From Lineus longissimus (lineage: Eukaryota; Nemertea; Pilidiophora; Heteronemertea; Lineidae): a stretch of 64,000 nt of DNA. The stretch covers positions 13,892,599 to 13,956,598 of the forward strand of contig NC_088309.1 in the NCBI RefSeq assembly GCF_910592395.1. The letters are read 5' to 3'. A program made the position numbers and the translations under genes. Positions 56,100-64,000 of the stretch are shown here, piece after piece (positions within the stretch are counted from its first letter, which is position 1; the number at the start of each line of letters is the position of its first letter). Below the pieces are notes generated by a model. It saw nothing but the letters and a program-made list of their open reading frames with translations. It did not search any database and was not told where the DNA came from.

Positions 56100-56830
56100 A
56101 GAAACATAAGGATAGGGGCAATGCTTCTATTGTCATTTCCAACTTGTGGAACAAAGCCCCTTTGAAGATGATGACCAGTGGCCACGAGTTAACGAAATTA
56201 CAGTTGCAAATGGCTGTTTCCCTTTAAGAAATGCAAGGATACAATGTATGCCCCAAAAATTAGTTTTAAACATGCATCTAACTTGAAAAAAAGTTTGCAA
56301 ATGGGAGTTCCCCATTAAATGCCAAGTGATTCCAACTTGTGGAATGAAGCCCCTTTGAGCATGATGACCAGTGGCCATGAGTTAACGAAATTACAGTTGC
56401 ACATGGGTGTTCCCCTTTAAGAAATGCAAGGATACAATGTATGACCCAAAAATTAGTTTTAAACATACATCTTGAAAAAAAGTTTGCAAATGGGAGTTCC
56501 CCATTAAATGCCAAGTGACACAAGAATGTAAGAACATAAAATAGGGGTAATGTTCCAATCGACATATCCAACTTGTGGAAAAAGCCGGCTTAGAGCATGA
56601 TGGTCAGTGGCCATGAGGTTGCGAATGGCTGTTCCCCTTTGAGAAATGCAAGGATACAATGTATGACCCAAAAATTAGTTTTGAACGTACATCTTGAAAA
56701 AAAGTTTGCAAATGGGAGTTCCCCATTAAATGCCAAGTGACACAAGAATGTAAGAACATAAGATAGGGGTAATGTTCCCATTGTCATATCCAACTTGTGG
56801 AAAAAGCCGGCTCAGAGCATGTTGACCGGT
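56100..56830. repeat. Tandem repeat of about 190-220 bp
   Basis: About four units share TCCAACTTGTGGAA, CAGTGGCCATGAG, AATGCAAGGATACAATGTAT and GGGAGTTCCCCATTAAATGC. The marker GCCAAGTGA recurs at about 56,321, 56,510 and 56,732. The readings across it have no domain. Confidence 0.85.
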
Positions 56831-57488
56831 GGCCATGAGTTTATACATAAGCAATAACATTGTTGGCATTGTCGACTCGTATATTCAACAAGAGTGGGAG
56901 AGCCTCTTATATGTCATCAAAGGTCTCCAGTTGAACGCCATGCGAGATGTTGGCGTGGTTCACCAACGAGGCCAGGTCCGTATCAAACTCGTCAGAATCA
57001 CTCATCAGAGAGTAGTGTAATGATGTCATTGAATTCGTTGTCACAAATCGCTATGATATTGGCTTTGATGACCCGCTGCGGTGGTTCTGATTGCTGAAGT
57101 GGAAATGTAGGGTTATTGAATTGGATTACCTGTTGTAAAGGTAATATATGTGGCACAAAGTTTAGGGCACAAGGTTTTTCAACATCTGAAGAAGTCATAT
57201 TTTGGGGTGTTACATGTTGTAGACAGTTCCGAGGTACTCAAGCATGGTCTTAGTGTGAAAAAGCCAACTTGACATGATTATTGGAGTGGTATTTTGTGAA
57301 GCAGTGTTTTTGCCACCCTTTTCTTCCTGGGATGTTTGGAGAAATAATGGCATCACCTAAATTACCATTCAATGTGCTTTCTGCAGATATCTTAACTTAG
57401 TTGATATGCAAAGTTTACATCATTTAGTGCTGGTGTAAATCTTCATTTGATTAGTGCTTTCAACAAACTGAAGGTGGTTGGCACTTAC

Positions 57489-59958
57489 CCTGATTGAACT
57501 TGAGTCGGTGGTGTTGAGGGACGGTGAATTTTGGAATGTTGACACATACATGTTGGTTATTTCAACATAATCGCCAGGTGCGATGTTGGCAGCAGCGACC
57601 TCTCGCCAGAGGGAACAATGAACCTGTCCTGTAGCATCCTTGAGTTCGATGTCTTTAATTGGTATCTTATCTGGCGACTTTGGTGTCACTATCTCTCGAA
57701 TAGCGTTTGCCTGCAAGTAAGACACAATATGATGTAGGTTGAGTGCAATACAGTGATGATTGAGTAGTTTTTGCTGTGTTGAAAATTAAAAGCATCATTC
57801 ATTATTCTATTCCATTTTTAGCTCACCTCTTAGCAGAGGTGAGCTTATCCCATACCGTGGCGTCCGTCGTCCGTCGTCGTCGTCGTCGTCGTCCGTCGTC
57901 GTCGTCCGTCGTCCGTTAGCAGGGCACGTTTCGTAACTGTTAGAGCTATTGAGTTAAAACTTGGTACACATGTACCCTTATGTAATGACACCTTGGAGAC
58001 CAAGTTTCGGTCTGATGCGTTTCATGGTTTGGCCACCAGGGGGCCAAGCGTTAAAAGTGAAAATATGCAATATCTCCCTTAATAGTAGTTGGGAAATTTT
58101 GAAAAAATGGTAGGTACTTCTAGCAAAGGTGCATCATATATCCTCCGGGTTTTTGATTTGACCTCCTTTTCAAGGTCACAGAGGTCAAAGTTTGCTGATT
58201 CACTGAACAGTAGCATGTTTCCTATCTATTTTAGCTAGAAGGTTTTAAACCAGTGTGGACATGTATCTGGGGATTCTCTATTCCACCCCTAAAATTTCGG
58301 CCGTTCGGACATCAAATATGGCCGCCAGGCAGCCATCTTGAAAAATAAACACAGTACTATTACTCCGAAACTAATGATCGGATTGCAACCAAATTTGATC
58401 TGTGGATGTATTTCTATGTACTCTCTACTAAATCCTTGATTTGTTATCAAATGTGATAGCCAATATGGGTGCCAGGCGGGTATCTTGAAAAATTCTTAGT
58501 TTGGCCACCCGGGGGCCAAATTTAATGTCCAAAGTTAAAATGTTTGATTGCTCGTTTAATAGTGGTCTGATTTTCATAACATTTTTATGGTAGGTACTCC
58601 TAGCAAGGATACATTTCATAAATGTGGGTTTTTGATTTGACCTACTTCTCAAGGTCACAGAGGTCAAAGTTTTCCTATGGCACCGCCATTTTACAATGAC
58701 GACACGTTTTGTCACTGCTTTAGCTACAGATCCCTAACTTGGTACGAATGTACCCCTATACTCTTAGACTAAACTGCAGTCTTTTTCCAATTCTCAGTTT
58801 GGCCAGCAGGGCCCCAAATGTTAATAGTGGACTCTCCCCTAAGGGTGCCTTGAAATGCTGCTAAGTGGGATGTCATAGTCTAAGCCTAGGCAAATGCAGG
58901 ATTAATTAACCTCTACAGAGCCCTAGGAATTTCAGATGATGGTTGTTTCTTGTACTAGACACAAGCAAACAACATAATTATCCTATTCCTAAGCATTTCC
59001 ATAATGGGTCATCTGTAAACCAAAGGACTTTTTTTAAAAAGGTGTGTTAATGCTGATGACTTGTTGCATGGAATTGCTTATTTGTTCTTTTGGTAGGCAT
59101 GCCTTGCATGTTTTGCTGCTTCAAGCTTTTTTTCTGCTGCTGTTTTAACGATTACTGGTCAGATCACAAAATTGTCTACTCTGCTTTATCATACCTGTAG
59201 TCACCTCAATTAAATTCAACTTACGCATTATTTTATCTCTCATGTAATTTCATTGTAAAACATTACTTCATTTCTTTCTTACATTTAAAACCATGCTAAT
59301 GCTTCATCCATCTTACCTTCACAAGAGGTGAGCACAATGGCCCTGGCCATTTCATTCAGATTTTAGGAGGATTGTTATTCGACTTGGAAGTGTATAGTAG
59401 TGTGGTCAATTTGGTTAATTGAAACTAGTGTGATCATGTTGTTGGCTGAATGGGTTCACCAGGGAGGCAAGTGTGCTCATGTCAAGTTTACCGAAGGAAT
59501 TCACGAAATAGATGAAATATTATGTGACATACCTGGATGACTTTGCCGCTAATTGAGACTTTGCTTTTGGATGGCGAGGCCCTGGCCGTTGCGATGTTTA
59601 TGAGTGGCTGTTCTGGAGGATTGATAAGTTCAAGGCCATCTTGTTTTATCTGCTGAGGCAGGTTGACATGTTTGGTTTTGAAGAACTTGGTTGCGTTGTT
59701 TGAAGTGAGATGAGTTCCTTTGGATGCATAGTTCTTAATGAGGAGTGTTTGATCAGTCTGGAATTTTACTGCATGTTCGACTGAGTAAATGTTGATCTTC
59801 GTAGCCATAGTTTGGTCTCCAACTGCAGCACTCCACATACAGACTGTCTTTCCATCTTTGTCAGTGAACGTTTTCTTTGAACTGACTGCGATGACCGTCA
59901 CTTTGATTGGCTCCTGTATATTGCGCTGAGAGGTTTTCAGAACTTTGGTTAAAGTCAT
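57489..59958 (-). CDS. Helentron RPA-like single-strand DNA-binding protein, two exons seen
   Basis: Exon A (ATG 59,958 to 59,533, donor GTATGT) encodes MTLTKVLKTSQRNIQEPIKV and an OB-fold-like part (KDGKTVCMWSAAVGDQT). Exon B (57,710-57,489, acceptor ACTTGCAG, donor GTAAGT) has IKDIELKDATGQVHCSLWRE and GDYVEITNMYVSTF, the classic RPA large-subunit OB-fold signature. RPA-like genes accompany many Helitrons and are thought to protect single-stranded DNA during rolling-circle replication. The intron (57,711-59,532) contains a 1.5-kb satellite-bearing element. A third exon may lie at about 57,000-57,190 (VEKPCALNFVPHILPLQQ) but its phase does not fit. Confidence 0.65.
57818..59350. mobile_element. 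Satellite-bearing element with endonuclease remnant (copy 2), nested in RPA-like intron
   Basis: It starts TAGCTCACCTCTTAGCAGAG and ends ACAAGAGGTGAGCACAATGG, so the ends are inverted as in copy 1. A GTCGTCGTCCGTCGTC microsatellite (57,864-57,915) is followed by tandem units with GGCCACCAGGGGGCC and AGGTCACAGAGGTCA (58,173 and 58,652). At 59,150-59,200 the plus strand reads DYWSDHKIVYSALSYL and a stop: an EEP endonuclease C-terminus with SDH intact. The last bases (GTGAGCACAATGGCC...CTGGCC...TTTCATT) match copy 1. Confidence 0.65.
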
Positions 59959-60188
59959 GATGACTGATGTTTGATTGCGTTCTGAAAATAGAAAGGAGAT
60001 AAGATTATGGATAATGAGAGTTAAGATTATGGATAATGGGATGACGTAAGTGGCATTGAATAGTTTGGTTTTGTTAGGCATTGAGCTGTAGGAAGTTTGG
60101 GTTGCATGCCGTTTGTGGCATGGCAATACATCACGTTACAAACATGGCTTATGTTTGAGCAGGCATGTTTGAGCAATGTTGAAGGTGT

Positions 60189-60950
60189 CTATATTAGGCA
60201 ATATACTGGGTCATGGTAGCTGTAATATGTTGACAATACGCCATTGGGTGTGATTTGCTGGTGGACTTCACCATTGATTGAGGGGGCATGCTTAACATAG
60301 ATATGGTCAATGAGGGTACCACCAGTTGTTGTAGGCTGTGATATCAGTTGACGATACTGGTGATTGGCAAATTGGTTGTTAATTGGAATTCCTGGTTTCA
60401 AGAGGTCTTCGTTAAAGTTGCCATTAATGATAATTTGTTTGTATTCTTGTTGATTGATGTTATGGAGCAAAGTGTTTAGTGATGGTGAAAACTGTGCAAT
60501 AGTTTGAGACAGGGGGCGATAAATGACGACCACCAGGACCTGCCGATTTGGGACTTCAATTGCCAAGTATTCCATATTGTCAGTGTGGAGGTTAATGGTG
60601 TTGTGGGGAACTGTGTCACGTACATAAATGGCAACGCCACCTCCTTTTTGGCAATGGAAAGGTGAGGAATTTAGGTATGATGCACTGCGACTTCGATGCA
60701 GGAAAGTGAAATTTGTTCTTTTCAAGTTGATACTTGGAGTTGTTGGTAGCCAAGTTTCGGTCAAGCATAATATATCACATGACATATCTTGGTTGTTCTG
60801 GAGATCTGGGAAGTGCGTTGAAAGTCCTTGGATATTGTGATGTATGATTTTGAGTAAGTGCTCTTTGGTGTTTGATATGTGGCCAGTATTGTCTTCTTCG
60901 AGGAGAGGCATTTTGTCTAAGTTGATTGATACATCCTTTTGGCAGTACAA
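60189..60950 (-). pseudogene. Helentron EEP endonuclease with altered catalytic residues
   Basis: KIIHHNIQGLSTHF (the conserved Asn), CLTETWLP (the conserved Glu), GGGVAIYVRD, VVIYRPLSQ, then INGNFNEDLL, GGTLIDHIYVKH and YYSYHDPVYCLI. The usual GDFN is GNFN (Asp to Asn) and the usual SDH is SYH. Both are catalytic or metal-binding positions in EEP nucleases, so the domain is probably inactive. Otherwise it is full length, about 230 residues. It is joined to the helicase by a frameshift near 60,945. Confidence 0.78.
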
Positions 60951-62005
60951 AGCAAGTATAAACCTTGTAGTGAGGTGACACGACTGAGAGCAACGTATGC
61001 TTGGCCTGGTGCAAAAATTTTCTGAAGGGAAATGACAGCCTCAGTTAGGGTCATGCCTTGGGTTTTGTGGACGGTACAGGCCCAAGCAAGAGAGAGAGGG
61101 TATTGAGTGTGTGTGGTGTTGGTGCCAAGTACGTTAGTTTGGATTGGCTCAATGAAGACAGAAGTGAGTAAATGTGGTTGTTTGTACTTTGATGTGTACA
61201 TAGCCTGTATGCCAATATTCGAGTTGTTGAATTTAACAGCTATAGCTCTTGGTAGTTGTGTGTCATGCCCAGTGTTTTGGATTATGGCTGTTATAGTACC
61301 TCTTGCTCCATTTACTAGTCCGTCCATGACATCTATATTACGCGTGAGCATGATTTGTGCACCGACTCCTATGTCAATTTGTGTTGGTAAATTGCAAGAT
61401 GCCTGTTTTGCTACAGAGTTTGTTTTCCTACTTGAACTTGTAGCAGTACCAGTGTGCATGGTATCTTGTGCAATTAATTGTATGACTGGGGAGTGTAGTT
61501 GTTGCAATCTGCGCTGGTTGTGTTCGTTGACTTCTTTATTTGTTGGGAAGATGTGCAAAGCATTTTTTGGATAGAGTGGGTTGTCTTTTGCAATAATTCT
61601 GCTTTGGAGTATTTGTTCATCTTGTGGCAGAAGTGGTTCTGTGATAGTTCTTTTCCGGATTCTATTGAGCAAGTGTGCAAATTGGCCTTCTTCTTTTTGC
61701 TGCATGATTTGTGACAATTCGACATGTGTGAAAATGCCTGACCACTTGTTGTGAAGTTCTTCTGGAGGCAAATTGCAAAGTAATTTGTAATGAACTGGGG
61801 GTAGCTGATAGAAATCGCTGAATGCCGGAAATGTGACCCCACCAAACAACAAGTCAACACCTTTGATCTGAGCCAATCTGCCATGGATGTAGTTAAGCAA
61901 GGTGTTATTAATCATTGACACTTCATCAAGGATGAAGATACGGATGTCACACCACTTACACCGCAATGTGTTCAATTTGTCCTCAGTGAGCGGAACATAA
62001 GGCAA
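60917..62005 (-). pseudogene. Helentron PIF1 helicase C-terminal half
   Basis: It continues the previous reading after one frame change: IFILDEVSMINN (Walker B), FGGVTFPAFSDFYQLPPV (the usual Gly-Asp is Phe-Ser-Asp here), GAQIMLTRNIDVMDGLVNGA, then the final motifs LAWACTVHKTQGMTL and GQAYVALSRVTSL. All late helicase motifs missing from the copy at 3-10 kb are present. The end overlaps the EEP reading in another frame, consistent with an original single Rep-helicase-EEP protein. Confidence 0.82.
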
Positions 62006-63933
62006 TTTGAGTGAAGCGGAATATTAAAGGCACTGTGAACAGTGCGGCCAGATATGTTGAAGGCGGCAGGACCAGTGGATGCAGTGATGAGGACAGTAGC
62101 ATTTGATGGATTGTTGGCAAGAGTTTGGAGCAATTTCTCCGATTCATATTTGATGGCTTTAATTAGGTGGCTTTTTCCTGTTCCACCTGGGCCAGAAATC
62201 ATAAGGTGAAGTGGGGGTGGGGATAATTGTCCATTGCGGATGGAGAGGCACCATTTGCGAACAGTGTTGAAGAGCATGGATTGTTGTTGATTGAGGCTTT
62301 GAAGTACTTGTTTAGCTTCAGCCTCTGAAATTCCATTGGGTGAATTATCAAATTCAAGAGTTGATTTTGCTTGCAAATCATCTATGCCATGAACTGGATG
62401 GGGATTTTGTGCCAAGTCAGGTATGGGGACATCAGAGTCATCCAATTCATTCATGGAGTCAGAGGGAACATGTGGATGAGGAATGTTAAGACGTTCTTCT
62501 TCTACTGTGGGAGCTATTTGTGCCCATGCATCTTCGAGGATAGGTGAATTTTGGAAGTGTTCCCATGCAGCATCTAATGGTGCACTGTTTGCCTCAAACT
62601 GGCTCCTGTTGAATTCGACAATGTTGCGCACATATTGCAAGTTGGAGTCGTCGGATAAGGCAACAGCACCTTGTTCATAAAATTGCGGACTACTTTCAAA
62701 TGGGGGAGGAAGCAATTGTTTCTTGTGTGTGAATGGAAGGTACAGAGTCAGAAGATTGCAGTAGAATTTCTCCGGGAATTCAGTTTTGGAGAATTTGGGG
62801 GACCTGATAATGGCTGGGGAGCTTTTTGTCCTTTTTTGAATGAAGCCCATCCTGTTTTTCAGTGCTATAGTTTTGTTCTTTTGGTCCTCTGTTGCGTTTA
62901 TTTGTGTTTTTATATCATCTGTATCAATTTGACCTGGAGTTGTTGGTTGTTCGTCTTTGCGTGTAGCATTCTGGGAATACACAATTCTGTAGTGGGAAGC
63001 AAAAACTACAAGGCACATGGTTACAAATTCAGGAGTATCTGGTCGTGCTTTGTAGCGATCTATGATGGACTTCATCCAGATGTCATCAGTGTTTTGGTTT
63101 TGTTTTGACTGAATCACTGCCAGTGGCAAACTCATTCGCGTTGAATTTGGGTCAGTGGGGATGAATAATGTTTGCCGTGAGGACTGTTTCAGTTTCATTC
63201 CTGAAACCCTGTAAACAGCTTCCTGAGCACTAACCTCGCGATTAGTGAGATACACTCTGCCAAGTTGTTTCATAACTTGAATGGCGTCAGCTTTGTCATC
63301 AGATTGATGTATTTCCTCCTGAGCATGCTTGAGAAGTTCGCCCATTTCATGTTCTCCTTTTGATATGTAGCTCAAAATGTACATAACACACGTGTATGGA
63401 TTGAGGATGAATTGGATGTCCATATTTGCATTCCATGCACGTAGGAGTTGGGGGTTATAGTTGTTCACCCAGGCATCTTTTGGTTGCCGTTTCAGAATTA
63501 TGTTGTCTCTTTGGGACATAATGACCAAGCTTGCTTCATACTGTTGTAGAGTCAAACCAGCTATGTCAAGTACTTGTTGTACCGTTGTGCTTACAGATGA
63601 CTCATCATTGGGAAGAGTAGCAATAGCTGTCCACAATTTCTGCAGGTTGGCCTTTGCTGTTGCTTTAGACATTTTTTCAGTGTGGACATTTTTTGATGTG
63701 TCCGAGGACACATTTGGTTGACAGTCAGAATCAGATGATTGGTCATTAAGGTTGTTTGCATTTGTTATCTGTGCATCAGGATCAGTTTCATCTCTAGACA
63801 TTGCTAGTCTGATGATCATTGTTTGAAGAGCTGGGCTTTTTGGGAAATTGTATCTACATATTTTACCACCCTTCTTGCATGACAGGCCATGGCCTTTGTT
63901 ATGAGACTGAACTTGTTTCACAATATTATACAA
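61972..63933 (-). pseudogene. Helentron Rep and N-terminal half of PIF1 helicase
   Basis: The open reading begins near the HUH region: [20 protein letters not shown] and CRYNFPKSP match the Cys/His segment of Helitron Rep, and more N-terminal sequence continues beyond the window in the same direction. [17 protein letters not shown] carries the catalytic Tyr/Lys motif. The helicase part begins near residue 540 with Walker [14 protein letters not shown] and [16 protein letters not shown]. The frame is lost near 61,990 and continues in the next reading. Between Rep and helicase is an acidic linker. Confidence 0.82.
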
Positions 63934-64000
63934 CTCAGGATTGTCAATTGGATCTGGTAGTTCAGCCGATATGTAGCGGTCAATGAAAGCATATATTTCA

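Larger units (their letters stand above)
57420..64000 (-). mobile_element. Second Helentron, runs off the right edge
   Basis: On the minus strand from the window edge: Rep/helicase (63,933-60,917), EEP endonuclease (60,950-60,189), then a separate RPA-like gene (59,958-57,489). This gene set is typical of Helentrons. Damage is mild (frameshifts near 61,990 and 60,945), so it is younger than the copy at 3-10 kb. A satellite-bearing element is nested in the RPA-like gene's intron. Confidence 0.8.

Noticed and set aside
1-64000. tRNA, rRNA or snRNA genes
   Set aside because: No A/B-box pair with clover-leaf or conserved rRNA segment was seen by eye; a covariance search would be needed to exclude them.

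Overview
The window is invertebrate animal DNA, made almost entirely of mobile elements in several states of decay. The evidence is spliced coding regions with GT-AG introns, animal-type transposons (BEL/Pao, PIF/Harbinger, Helitron/Helentron, Penelope-like, Polinton/adintovirus-like, pogo-type MITE), and long AT-rich non-coding tracts with satellites and poly-G runs. The mix is typical of marine invertebrates such as hemichordates, amphioxus, molluscs or brachiopods, but nothing here fixes the species. I see no rRNA, tRNA, CRISPR array or convincing ordinary host gene.

Layout. 1-2.3 kb: three-exon DUF7869-type transposase-like pseudogene (minus). 3.2-9.8 kb: decayed Helentron (plus) encoding a C48-like protease, a 42-residue repeat domain, an HUH Rep, a PIF1 helicase and the end of an EEP endonuclease. 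10.48-18.83 kb: complete, young BEL/Pao LTR retrotransposon (minus) with a 1907-codon open polyprotein, near-identical LTRs and a 5-bp target duplication. 20.7-27.1 kb: remains of a Polinton/adintovirus-like element (minus): two capsid genes, a pX-like core protein, a chromodomain integrase and, directly upstream of the integrase, a gene with the two-repeat pattern of TATA-binding protein. A Helitron 3' end cuts that last gene at 27,147. 30.8-41.6 kb: a large multi-exon gene with an RNase H-like, transposase-like domain (minus), split by a PIF/Harbinger element (about 36.97-41.28 kb) that has an intact four-exon Myb/SANT gene and a broken nuclease. 42.56-46.68 kb: inverted Penelope-like arms with hammerhead-ribozyme-like motifs, bounded by an 11-bp direct repeat and enclosing a second DUF7869-type gene. 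47-57 kb: several satellite families, a protein-primed DNA polymerase B remnant (50.0-51.3 kb) and a pogo-like MITE (52.1-53.15 kb). 57-64 kb: a second Helentron (minus) with Rep/helicase, EEP endonuclease and an RPA-like OB-fold gene whose intron holds another repeat element.

How the parts relate. Most genes serve transposition: each element encodes its own replication or integration proteins, and most are broken by stops, frameshifts, deletions or nested insertions. Two observations go beyond a list of transposons. The first is a TBP-like gene in line with the capsid and integrase genes of a virus-like element. The second is that two arrays of about 300-bp satellite units each finish with the last codons of a Helentron-type endonuclease, which suggests the satellites are carried by non-autonomous Helentron relatives.
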